From: Sneathiella chinensis
GTDB lineage: Bacteria > Pseudomonadota > Alphaproteobacteria > Sneathiellales > Sneathiellaceae
DNA: 64,000 nucleotides
Direction of reading: 5' to 3'
Assembly: GCF_012720115.1 (NCBI RefSeq)
Contig: NZ_VNWN01000002.1
Coordinates: forward strand, 372,001 to 436,000
Shown one piece after another: positions 35,702 to 43,654 of the stretch (position 1 is the first letter of the stretch; every line of letters begins with the position of its first letter). A program made the position numbers and the translations under genes. The notes under the pieces are model-generated. The model was not told the DNA's origin. It saw only the letters and a program-made list of their open reading frames with translations, and ran no database searches.

Positions 35702-36330
35702 GTATCCCATTTCAGGGCGATGGCCTTGGCCCGGCTGGTGACCGACAGGGATTTCAGGATGGCCGTAACATGGGCCTTCACGGTGCCCTCCGTGCAGCCG
35801 GCCTCGCGAGCGATTTCCTTGTTTGACAGCCCGGTTTGCATCAGGGCAAAGATTTCCTGCTGGCGGGCGGTCAGGTTGAACGGATGCGGGGCGGGTTTGT
35901 CCGGCTCCTGCGGGGTTTCTTCCGCGGGATCGGCAGACAGCAGCAGGGACGGGATATAAATCTCCCCTGCCAGAACAAGGCGAATGGCATTCAGCATGAC
36001 TTCCTTGCGGGATGCCTTGGGAATATAGCCATCGGCGCCGCTATCAAGGGCCTGCTGCACCAGATTACGGTGGTTGTAGGCGGAAAGAATGGCAACTGCC
36101 ACATCCGGCGCAGCCTGTTTCAACGCCTGCAGGGTTTCAATTCCTTTCATGCCGGGCATTTTCAGGTCCAGCAGAATGAGGTCCAGATCAATCCCCTGAT
36201 CCAGCAACCGGTAAATGCCGTCCAGATCCTCAGCCTCAAAAATATCAAGCGCATCCCCAAGATCGGCCAACGCCGACTTGACCCCCTCGCGCACCATCTG
36301 GTGATCGTCTGCTATCAATATCCTTATCAT
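35698..36330 (-). CDS. NarL/LuxR family response regulator
   Basis: The 210-residue protein has an N-terminal receiver (about 1-120; acidic Asp9-Asp10, phospho-acceptor Asp55 in LLDLKMPGM) and a C-terminal LuxR helix-turn-helix (about 148-207; LTARQQEIFALMQTGLSNKEIA and GTVKAHVTAILKSL). Its 3' end overlaps that of the hybrid kinase by four bases in convergent orientation, which makes it the likely output partner. A linker rich in Pro and Glu separates the domains. Targets may include the aap operon or the adjacent region; not shown by sequence. Confidence 0.9.
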   Translation of the reverse strand: MIRILIADDHQMVREGVKSALADLGDALDIFEAEDLDGIYRLLDQGIDLDLILLDLKMPGMKGIETLQALKQAAPDVAVAILSAYNHRNLVQQALDSGADGYIPKASRKEVMLNAIRLVLAGEIYIPSLLLSADPAEETPQEPDKPAPHPFNLTARQQEIFALMQTGLSNKEIAREAGCTEGTVKAHVTAILKSLSVTSRAKAIALKWDT

Positions 36331-36602
36331 GATCCGACCAACTTACCCTTTTTTCGGCCCCATGTAAGAAAATTCATGATCCTTTGGTGATCTTAATAGG
36401 GAGCAAAGGCAAGATGTTTGGCTCAATAAATCAGAAAGCTGGACATTTTCCGATAAAATGGTGGAGAAGAGGCATAGCACCGTTGCACAACAAGAAGGGA
36501 ATGCTGATCTGATCCCCTCCGAGTGAGCTGAAGGGGGGAGCCATTTCGCGGTTTTCAGAAAGCCAGGTGTCCCGCGATGATTGAAGGGCAAGAACTGGTG
36601 GT
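36331..36602. other. Intergenic region with a possible gene remnant; left edge of the low-GC region
   Basis: About 270 bases without a convincing gene. A stop-bounded frame of about 48 residues without a start codon (rightward, ending at a TGA near 36528) might be a decayed gene end, but I recognise nothing in it. Composition drops noticeably here compared with the response-regulator gene to its left. Confidence 0.35.
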
Positions 36603-37394
36603 TTACCTGTAGATGGCGTGCAGCTTTTCGACCATTTCGACCAGTCTTGGACCAATATCTGTGCGTAACTGCTCTTCGGTCAGGTGGGATGCAGGACCTG
36701 CACAGTTAAATGCCAGCGGAGGTGTCCCATCTTTTGGTGTAAAGGGAACGCCGATTGAGTTGATATCCGGTTTCCATTCGCCAATTGACAGGCAGTACCC
36801 ATGTTCTTGATAACATTCGAATGACTTTTCGAAATTTTGGTAGAGCATATCCCAATTTTCTGCGTCTTGTTCTTTGATACTTTCCAGCAATGTGGTTCGT
36901 TCCTCAGCCGTGCGACCAGCCAGGAAACCCCGACCGATACCGCTGGTGATCAGATCAACATGCGCCCCTATGGGAATGGAAAGGGTGACCGGATTGCTGC
37001 CGGTGCATCGATCAATATAGATGATGGTAAGACCATCTTGCCCTCCTGCTGCAACGGGCATTCCACAATGAGTGGCGATTTCCTGCATCATGGGTTTTGC
37101 CATTTCGATGGCAGAGAGCCCGTGCAGGCAGGAGTAGCCAAGGGCGAGAACCGGTGGAGCCAAACGATATCGCGCGGTATCGGGATCAAACTCCATATAG
37201 CCAAGCTTCCATAATGTGTATGTAAGGCGAGAGACTGTTGAGTTGCTCAAGCCTGTTCGCTGGGCAAAATCTTTGTTCCCAAGGCCCTTATCTTCACGCT
37301 TGAAGCAGCGCAATAACTGAAGGCCACGAGCCAGTGCAGTGACAAAATCTCTGTCTTTCGCATTGGGGTCCTTTTGTTGATTCCTTGGTCGCAT
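36603..37394 (-). CDS. IclR family transcriptional regulator
   Basis: The 263-residue protein has an N-terminal winged helix (about 15-75; FVTALARGLQLLRCF, then TGLSNSTVSRLTYTLWKLGY) and a C-terminal IclR effector domain (about 90-255) with GRGFLAG and SIGEW-type segments. It is divergent from the TRAP operon starting at 37517, with 122 bases between the starts, and probably represses or activates that operon in response to the transported compound. A pair of ATGCGGAA repeats just upstream of the TRAP start could be its site. Confidence 0.92.
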   Translation of the reverse strand: MRPRNQQKDPNAKDRDFVTALARGLQLLRCFKREDKGLGNKDFAQRTGLSNSTVSRLTYTLWKLGYMEFDPDTARYRLAPPVLALGYSCLHGLSAIEMAKPMMQEIATHCGMPVAAGGQDGLTIIYIDRCTGSNPVTLSIPIGAHVDLITSGIGRGFLAGRTAEERTTLLESIKEQDAENWDMLYQNFEKSFECYQEHGYCLSIGEWKPDINSIGVPFTPKDGTPPLAFNCAGPASHLTEEQLRTDIGPRLVEMVEKLHAIYR

Positions 37395-37428
37395 GAATTG
37401 GCTCTCTACAGATAATCGTAATTTTATG

Positions 37429-37457
37429 TTGCCTTGTTTAGTACCATTCTATATGAA
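37429..37457 (+). promoter_or_regulatory. Candidate promoter of the TRAP operon
   Basis: TTGCCT (37429-37434) and TATGAA (37452-37457) are 17 bases apart, each matching four of six consensus bases. Transcription would begin near 37464, just before the ATGCGGAA repeats. Confidence 0.35.
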
Positions 37458-37467
37458 TTAAATCAAG

Positions 37468-37495
37468 ATGCGGAATAAAAAACCGCTATGCGGAA
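37468..37495 (+). promoter_or_regulatory. Candidate IclR-family operator
   Basis: ATGCGGAA occurs twice, at 37468-37475 and 37488-37495, starting exactly 20 bases apart (two helix turns). The second copy is also the right arm of CCGC-TAT-GCGG. The repeats lie between the proposed transcription start and the start codon, a place suited to repression. Confidence 0.45.
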
Positions 37496-37516
37496 AATAA
37501 TAGCCGGGGGCCACTC

Positions 37517-38521
37517 ATGAACCAAATGAAACTGAGCAAAATCGTTGCAGCTTTTACCGTATTGTTGGGCGCAACAACAGCGCATGCTGAAGATGTAAAA
37601 TGGCGATTTGCGAGTGTGACACCGATCGAGTCCCCTGAAGGGCAAGTTTTCCAAAAGTTCGCTGAGCAGGTTGAAAAGTATTCTGGCGGGTCCTTGAAAA
37701 TTACAATCTATCCCAATGAACAGCTTGGAAAAGTGGATGCGGTGCTTGAGCAGTTGCAACGGGGAACAGTGCATATGTTCGCCGAGGGATCGAGCTTCAT
37801 GCGAAAATGGTCTCCCGACATCAGTTTTGTAGGTTCCAGTTTCCTGTTTGACGATCGTGAGCATTGGGTGCGTTTCATGAATTCGGGGATGGTGGCCAAC
37901 TGGTATAGGGAAATTGAAAAGCAGCAAGGTATATCCGTCCTTGGCGATCCCACTGAAGTCGTGAGGGGACCCTATAGGGTCATGGTTTCCAATAAACCGC
38001 TGAATAATTTTGATGATGTCCAAGGGGTGAAACTTCGAATGCATCCGTCCAAGCTTGCTTTGGCGATGTGGTCGCATATGGGGGCCGATGTGCGCACCCT
38101 GGCTTGGACCGATGTGTATCAATCAATTTCCAAAGGTATTGTGGAGGCTGTGAATAGCCCGATTGCCTTGGTGGAAACCATGCGGTTTTATGAGGTTGCG
38201 CCTTACCTTATGAGGCATGACGAATTCTACCAATCCATTGCGTTCATGGTGAATAAAAAGGCGCTGGATGCCTTGACGGACGAGCAGCGAGAGGCGCTCC
38301 TGAAAGCTCATAAGGATGCCGGGAAGGTCAGTCACGAGATTATGAATGCGGTTGCGGCTGAATCTGTGGAGCGGATGCAGTCCAAGCATGATGTAAAAAT
38401 GGTGTCGGTTGATCGGGCGCCGTTTGTCGAGGCGATGAAGTCTTTTTATGCGGAGCGGGACAAGGCAGGTGAGTTGCCGGAAGGGTTCCTCGCCGAGGTT
38501 GAGGCCACCCGAAACCAATAA
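37517..38521 (+). CDS. TRAP transporter substrate-binding protein (DctP family)
   Basis: The 334-residue protein has a signal peptide (about 1-24, cleaved after TTAHA) and a DctP fold, including GVKLRMHPSKLALAMW with the substrate arginine and an AVNSPIALVETMRFYEV region. It is the first gene of a TRAP operon divergent from the IclR regulator and is not close to the DctP of the first TRAP system (5627-6655) by eye. A stem-loop follows its stop. The ligand is unknown. Confidence 0.92.
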   Translation: MNQMKLSKIVAAFTVLLGATTAHAEDVKWRFASVTPIESPEGQVFQKFAEQVEKYSGGSLKITIYPNEQLGKVDAVLEQLQRGTVHMFAEGSSFMRKWSPDISFVGSSFLFDDREHWVRFMNSGMVANWYREIEKQQGISVLGDPTEVVRGPYRVMVSNKPLNNFDDVQGVKLRMHPSKLALAMWSHMGADVRTLAWTDVYQSISKGIVEAVNSPIALVETMRFYEVAPYLMRHDEFYQSIAFMVNKKALDALTDEQREALLKAHKDAGKVSHEIMNAVAAESVERMQSKHDVKMVSVDRAPFVEAMKSFYAERDKAGELPEGFLAEVEATRNQ

Positions 38522-38538
38522 TTCTCTTTTAATCTTCA

Positions 38539-38567
38539 GCATCCCAATCCGCTGCCGGTTGGGATGC
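38539..38567 (+). terminator. Stem-loop after the second TRAP binding-protein gene
   Basis: GCATCCCAA (38539-38547) pairs perfectly with TTGGGATGC (38559-38567) around an 11-base loop, 17 bases past the binding-protein stop and 37 before the next start. No T tract follows. Confidence 0.65.
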
Positions 38568-38604
38568 GCCTGATCTATCAAACTTGCTGTCGAGGAAGGG
38601 TGAA

Positions 38605-39141
38605 ATGCTAGCTGTTGTGGCTTACGGCGTTGTTTTCTTGCGCCTATTTTCAGGGATTTTTAAGAGATGCGCGAACATCTGTCTGGTGTTGATGTTGCTT
38701 GGGACAGCCGCGACGATCATTCTTCGCCCATTGGGGATTTCATTCTATTGGATTTGGCCCTGGACGATCGTGTGCTTCGTATGGATGGTCTTTTTCGGAA
38801 TGACGCCTGTCTACCATGAGAAGAAGGATATCACGGTAGAGGTCGTGGTGGACTGGCTCGGCGGTTGGGCACAGAAAGTCACCCGCTTTATTGCACCAAT
38901 GGTCACTGCCGCGGTGGTTGGAACCATTCTTTGGCAGGCGCCGGAGGCATTATCTTCCCAGGTTGGGCCGTTTGAGGGAGCGGTCTTTCCGTGGGGCGGT
39001 GAGGTGGAGCGATTTTACCTGTCGTTACCTCTATTTGCCTCCTGCGTGTTGATCATGCTTGAATCCGGCCTCGATATCCTGAAAGCCATTGCCGGGGTGC
39101 CGGAGCCGCAAAAATCCCACCTTCTGGATGCGGAGGGTTAG
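38605..39141 (+). CDS. TRAP transporter small permease subunit (DctQ-like)
   Basis: The 178-residue membrane protein has four hydrophobic segments, a length and position consistent with a DctQ-type subunit, though its sequence is divergent from the first system's small permease. ATG 38605 follows GAGGAAGGGTGA and is preferred over TTG 38584. The large permease starts three bases after its stop. Confidence 0.82.
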   Translation: MLAVVAYGVVFLRLFSGIFKRCANICLVLMLLGTAATIILRPLGISFYWIWPWTIVCFVWMVFFGMTPVYHEKKDITVEVVVDWLGGWAQKVTRFIAPMVTAAVVGTILWQAPEALSSQVGPFEGAVFPWGGEVERFYLSLPLFASCVLIMLESGLDILKAIAGVPEPQKSHLLDAEG

Positions 39142-39144
39142 GGG

Positions 39145-40428
39145 ATGGGCTTTGTGCTGTTTCTGACATTTATCGGGCTGATCCTTATCCGGATCCCTGT
39201 TGCGATGGCCATCGGGGCCGCCATTATCCTGACATTTCTGGTAAGCCCCTTCAGCGATAGTCTGTACATCATTCCGCAGCAAATCCTTGAGGGGGTTGTC
39301 AAGCCATCCCTGATTGCGGTTCCCTTGTTTATTCTGGCTGGGAATCTGATGAATGCGGCAGGCATTACGGATCGTATCTTTAATTTCGCCGATGCACTTG
39401 TGGGACATCTAAAGGCCGGTCTGGCGCAGGTGAACGTGTTGTCGTCGATGATTTTTGCAGGGATTTCCGGCGCCGCCGTCGCAGATTGTGCTGGACTGGG
39501 AGCCGTTGAAGTCAAGGCGATGAAAGAGCGGGGATATACGCCCGAATTTTCAGCAGCCGTAACGGTGGCCTCTTCGATAGTCGGGCCTTTGATCCCGCCC
39601 TCCATTGGTTTGGTGATCTATGCGTTCCTTGCCCAGCAGTCCATTGAACGAATGTTTCTGGCAGGGCTGGTCCCGGGGCTGTTGGTTGGTCTGTTTCTCA
39701 TGCTTTATAATCGGATTGCGGCGGTAAAGTATGATTTCCCCGTGCAGGAGCGGGCGCCTGTCAAACGGGTGGTTTCCACAGGCTTCGACGGTATATTCGC
39801 ACTGGGTGCCCCGGTCATCATTGTGACGGCAATTCTGACAGGCTGGGTTACGGCGACAGAAGCGGGTGCGCTCGCTTGCCTCTATACGATGGTAATCGGT
39901 GTTTTCATCTATAAAAGCCTGAACATTCAAAAGTTCTGGTCCGCTGTGTCCGATACCATGATCACAACAGCCGTGATTATGCTCGTCATCAGCTTTTCCA
40001 TTGCCATGGGGTGGCTGCTTGCAATCGAGCAGGTTCCGCAAACCCTTGCGACAACACTCTTTGCGATAACAGAAGACAAGCATGTCTTTCTGGCGCTGCT
40101 GATTGTCTTCCTCTTGCTGATCGGAATGGTCGTTGAAGGGGTCCCGGCGAAATTGTTGCTTGTCCCCATTCTGCTGCCGGTTGTGGATTCTTATGGAATT
40201 GACCGTGTGCAGTTTGGTGTCATCGTCCAACTTGCCCTTTTGATCGGTATTGCAACGCCTCCCATGGGGATTGGATTGTATATCATGGTGGAGGTGGGAA
40301 AAGTTCCTTTTGAGAAAGTCGCAATCGCGGTCCTTCCCTTTCTCGTTCCCCTCATTGCTGCCCTCATCCTCATCGCGTTTGTGCCGCAGGTTGTCCTTTG
40401 GTTGCCGAACCTCGCGCTCGGCCCGTAA
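39145..40428 (+). CDS. TRAP transporter large permease subunit (DctM family)
   Basis: The 427-residue membrane protein has the DctM pattern: VPLFILAGNLMNAAGITDRIF near 55-75, SSIVGPLIPPSIGLVIYAF near 145-163, TEAGALACLY near 235 and a C-terminal GIATPPMGIGLYIM. It completes the second TRAP system. The next gene, a TetR regulator, begins 54 bases downstream and may be co-transcribed. Confidence 0.93.
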   Translation: MGFVLFLTFIGLILIRIPVAMAIGAAIILTFLVSPFSDSLYIIPQQILEGVVKPSLIAVPLFILAGNLMNAAGITDRIFNFADALVGHLKAGLAQVNVLSSMIFAGISGAAVADCAGLGAVEVKAMKERGYTPEFSAAVTVASSIVGPLIPPSIGLVIYAFLAQQSIERMFLAGLVPGLLVGLFLMLYNRIAAVKYDFPVQERAPVKRVVSTGFDGIFALGAPVIIVTAILTGWVTATEAGALACLYTMVIGVFIYKSLNIQKFWSAVSDTMITTAVIMLVISFSIAMGWLLAIEQVPQTLATTLFAITEDKHVFLALLIVFLLLIGMVVEGVPAKLLLVPILLPVVDSYGIDRVQFGVIVQLALLIGIATPPMGIGLYIMVEVGKVPFEKVAIAVLPFLVPLIAALILIAFVPQVVLWLPNLALGP

Positions 40429-40482
40429 GGCTTGGCGCCCTCATCCCAAGCTGCAGAAACTGAAAATAATAAAGGTGACGTC

Positions 40483-41070
40483 ATGACAGCATCAAACCCA
40501 CACGCCAATGACTTGAGAGCAAGTATTCTGGCCTCGGTAATGAGACTAATTACCCGGAATGGTTACTACAATATCACGGATGAGAGCGTGGCCCGTGAAG
40601 CGGGGTTGAGCGTTCAGGAACTGGGTAAATTCTATCCCTCCTTTGCGCAGTTGTTGGCTGCCTCTTTCGGATATCAACTGGATTTATGGGAGCAGGAGCG
40701 CAACGCGGAAATTCAGAAGCGAGACGGCAAAATCTCAGCCGAGGATTATGTGGAACTGCTTTGGAACGGCATGTTTCGCCAACCTGAATATGTGGCGTCT
40801 CTGGAGCTTCTCATGGGGGCGCGTGGCGATCTTGAACTCCGTGAGGCGATGGAGCAGCAAAAGGATCGCCTTCTCAAGTTTCGAAACGGTGTGCGCGAGT
40901 TCATTGGTCATTCCGACCAAACGGAAGAAGAGCGGTCTGCTCTTGTGTCCAAGGTTGTCGCGCTTCTGCGCGGGTTAAGCATTCAGAATATGGTTACCCC
41001 CGAGAAGCGGAGGTTTCATGACGATCTTGTGCGGGGGTTGTCCAATTCAGGGGGGATCTCACCTTTTTGA
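40483..41070 (+). CDS. TetR family transcriptional regulator
   Basis: The 195-residue protein has a TetR-type helix-turn-helix at about 10-55 (RASILASVMRLITRNGYYNITDESVAREAGLSVQELGKFYPS) followed by an all-helical ligand domain. ATG 40483 follows AAAGGTGAC; a TTG 51 bases upstream is in frame but poorly placed. It sits between the TRAP operon and a Dpp-type peptide operon on the same strand and could regulate either. The final residues are unusually Gly/Ser-rich. Confidence 0.85.
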   Translation: MTASNPHANDLRASILASVMRLITRNGYYNITDESVAREAGLSVQELGKFYPSFAQLLAASFGYQLDLWEQERNAEIQKRDGKISAEDYVELLWNGMFRQPEYVASLELLMGARGDLELREAMEQQKDRLLKFRNGVREFIGHSDQTEEERSALVSKVVALLRGLSIQNMVTPEKRRFHDDLVRGLSNSGGISPF

Positions 41071-41114
41071 GGTCGCAAAAAACTTAAATTTTCAGGGAAA
41101 TCAGGGAGATAGGA

Positions 41115-42671
41115 ATGATGGGAAAATTACGGGAGAAAAGACCTGAAGGCGTAGCCGGGAGACGCCGGCTTTTGGCGGCAGGCGCGGCTGGGTTGATGTT
41201 CATATCAAGTGGAATTGCCAACGCAGGCAAATCAGATGATACGTTGAATATCGCTGTTGATGGGGAGATCGCAACGCTTGACTATTATATGTCCTCGGGC
41301 CGTTCTGCGATCATCATGTCGCATCATATTTTTGATACGCTGATTTATAAAGATACGCAAAGCGGAGAATTCGTTCCTGCCTTGGCAGAAAGTTTCGAAT
41401 TCGAGAATGAAACAACCCTGAAATTTGTTATGCGGGACGGCGTCAAATTCCATGATGGGTCTGACCTGACCGCAGAAGATGTGGTTTATACAATCAATAA
41501 AGTCACGGACCCTGCCTATGGGGCTGTTTATCAGACCGCTATTAAATGGATTGAAAAGGCGGAGCAACGGGACGATCGCACCGTTATCATCAAATTGAAA
41601 AAAGCCTATCCCGCCGCCCTCGAATGGGTCGCAGGGTTTCTGCCGATATATCCCAGTGATTATTATGAAAAGGCGGGCAAAGAAGGAATGGCTTTGGCAC
41701 CCGTCGGAAGCGGTCCTTACAAGGTTGAGGCTGTGGAGGCAGGTAACCGCTGGAAGCTAAAGCGGTTTGAGGAACACTATCAAGGCAGTCCAAAGCAGGC
41801 TTCTATCGGCTCTCTTGATATGCGCGTCTATCCGGAAGTGAATACCCAGCTAACGGGTTTGATGACAGGCAATATTGATTTTATGTGGAAATTCTCCTCT
41901 GACGTGGCAGAGCGTCTAGAGGCAACCGGTAAAGTCCGTTTGGGGAATGAACCCATCATGCGGATTGTCTTTCTGGCGCTGGACGCCACGGAAGAAGGGC
42001 CTGTAAAGAATGTGAAAGTGCGTCAGGCCATCAACCATGCGATCAACAGAGACGCTATTCGTGCCAGTTTGTTCGGCGGGGCAACGCAATTGATCCCGAC
42101 CGCTTGTAATCCCGTCCAGTTTGGATGTTCTACGAATGTCAAAACTTATGAATATGACGTTGAAAAGGCAAAGTCCTTATTGGCGGACGCTGGTTACAAA
42201 AACGGGTTTGAGCTGGATCTGCTTCAGGTGAAATCGGGATCTGTTCCTCGTGCCTTTGCGGAAGCCATTATTTCAGATCTCGCGAAAGTGGGGGTGAAGG
42301 TCAATATTGAGGTCCAGCCGTGGGCTGCATCTCGGGACAAGTGGAGTGGCGGTGATGGGGACGCCTTGCTGATGAGCTGGGGATCCTGGGGCATTGCGGA
42401 TACAGCCATGATTACCAGTTATTGGTTCGGGGGCGGAAAGATCAACCGGGCAGGGGACAGCGACGTTACGGAGCATCTGCTGCTTGCCGACAATTCTATC
42501 GACCGCAAGGAACGTCAGGCCAGCTATGAAATTGCCCTGCAACGGATTGCCGATCAGGCCTATTGGGTTCCTCTTTGGACCTATTCGGTGAATTACGCGA
42601 CCAATCCGGATTTGAACCTCAAGGTTGATAGCGACGAAATTGTCCGTTTCTTCAACGCCAGTTGGAAATAA
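41115..42671 (+). CDS. Peptide/nickel-type ABC transporter substrate-binding protein (SBP_bac_5 family)
   Basis: The 518-residue protein has an N-terminal arginine-rich export signal (GRRRLLAAGAAGL at about 16-28, possibly Tat) and the family 5 fold, including LKFVMRDGVKFHDGSDLTAEDVVY near 95-118 and VRQAINHAINRDAI near 303-316. ATG 41115 or 41118 follows GGGAGATAGGA. It is the first gene of a complete Dpp/Opp-type operon with two permeases and two ATPases, followed by a dipeptidase-like gene. A dipeptide, oligopeptide or modified amino acid is the likely ligand. Confidence 0.92.
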   Translation: MMGKLREKRPEGVAGRRRLLAAGAAGLMFISSGIANAGKSDDTLNIAVDGEIATLDYYMSSGRSAIIMSHHIFDTLIYKDTQSGEFVPALAESFEFENETTLKFVMRDGVKFHDGSDLTAEDVVYTINKVTDPAYGAVYQTAIKWIEKAEQRDDRTVIIKLKKAYPAALEWVAGFLPIYPSDYYEKAGKEGMALAPVGSGPYKVEAVEAGNRWKLKRFEEHYQGSPKQASIGSLDMRVYPEVNTQLTGLMTGNIDFMWKFSSDVAERLEATGKVRLGNEPIMRIVFLALDATEEGPVKNVKVRQAINHAINRDAIRASLFGGATQLIPTACNPVQFGCSTNVKTYEYDVEKAKSLLADAGYKNGFELDLLQVKSGSVPRAFAEAIISDLAKVGVKVNIEVQPWAASRDKWSGGDGDALLMSWGSWGIADTAMITSYWFGGGKINRAGDSDVTEHLLLADNSIDRKERQASYEIALQRIADQAYWVPLWTYSVNYATNPDLNLKVDSDEIVRFFNASWK

Positions 42672-42678
42672 CACTCAC

Positions 42679-42715
42679 CTGGCGGTCTTGACCGGGTTCA
42701 CGTTGGGACCGCCAG
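42679..42715 (+). terminator. Stem-loop after the peptide binding-protein gene
   Basis: CTGGCGGTC (42679-42687) pairs perfectly with GACCGCCAG (42707-42715), eight bases past the stop and 18 bases before the permease start. The loop is long (19 bases) and no T tract follows. Confidence 0.6.
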
Positions 42716-42733
42716 AATTTCTGGAATATTAAA

Positions 42734-43654
42734 ATGCTTTTTTACACGGTCAAACGACTGGGAATGGCGCTGCTTGTTGCCTTTACAGTATCGTTTCTGA
42801 CGTTTGCATTGCTGTATGTGGCCGGAGATCCCGCAACTGCGATTTTGGGGCCGAATGCAACGGATGTGGATATCGCTTATATTCGAAAGCACTATGGTTT
42901 TGATCAGCCATTGCTTGTTCAGTTTATCCAATGGTTGGGGCGGATTGTTCAGGGTGATCTGGGGTATAGTTATTTCTTTCAGGTGCCTGTAAGCGATATA
43001 TTGCTGCAGCGGTTGCCGATCACTATTCAACTGGGTTTGCTGGCCTTTTCCCTGGCTCTCCTGATTGCGCTTCCGCTCGGGATTGCTGCCGCAGCGCGGC
43101 CAAACAGTCTGGTGGACCGGTTGGCTCTATTTCTTTCTGTGGCCGGGCAGGCGATCCCTTCCTTCTGGATGGGGTTGATGATGATTGTCATTTTCAGTGT
43201 CAATCTGGGGCTTTTGCCTTCGTCTGGAAATGATAGTTGGCGGCATTTTATTTTGCCCACTGTTGTCCTTGGATATTACGCAACGCCGGCGATTATGCGG
43301 TTGACCAGATCCAGCATGTTGGAGGTGCTTTCATCTGACTATGTGCGAACTGCCAAATCGAAAGGCCTGAGCCGGACAACGGTGCTTTACAAGCATGCGC
43401 TCAGGAATGCAGTCATACCCGTGGTCAGTCTTGCGGCTGCACAACTTGGCTTCATGCTGGCGGGTTCCGTCGTTATTGAAAGTGTTTTCTCGCTACAAGG
43501 TGCGGGCATGTTGGCATGGCAATCCATTTCAAGAGGGGACTTGCCGACAGTACAGGCCATTGTCCTGCTTTTCTCCATTGCGTATGTGGCTCTCACGTTG
43601 CTTGCCGATCTTTTTAACGCTTGGCTGGACCCGCAGGTAAGGATGGCGCAATGA
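42734..43654 (+). CDS. Peptide-type ABC transporter permease (DppB family)
   Basis: The 306-residue permease has the DppB/OppB N-terminus (KRLGMALLVAFTVSFLTFALLYVAGDPA), six membrane segments and the cytoplasmic loop VRTAKSKGLSRTTVLYKHALRNAV near 205-228. Its stop overlaps the next permease start by four bases (ATGA). Confidence 0.94.
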   Translation: MLFYTVKRLGMALLVAFTVSFLTFALLYVAGDPATAILGPNATDVDIAYIRKHYGFDQPLLVQFIQWLGRIVQGDLGYSYFFQVPVSDILLQRLPITIQLGLLAFSLALLIALPLGIAAAARPNSLVDRLALFLSVAGQAIPSFWMGLMMIVIFSVNLGLLPSSGNDSWRHFILPTVVLGYYATPAIMRLTRSSMLEVLSSDYVRTAKSKGLSRTTVLYKHALRNAVIPVVSLAAAQLGFMLAGSVVIESVFSLQGAGMLAWQSISRGDLPTVQAIVLLFSIAYVALTLLADLFNAWLDPQVRMAQ

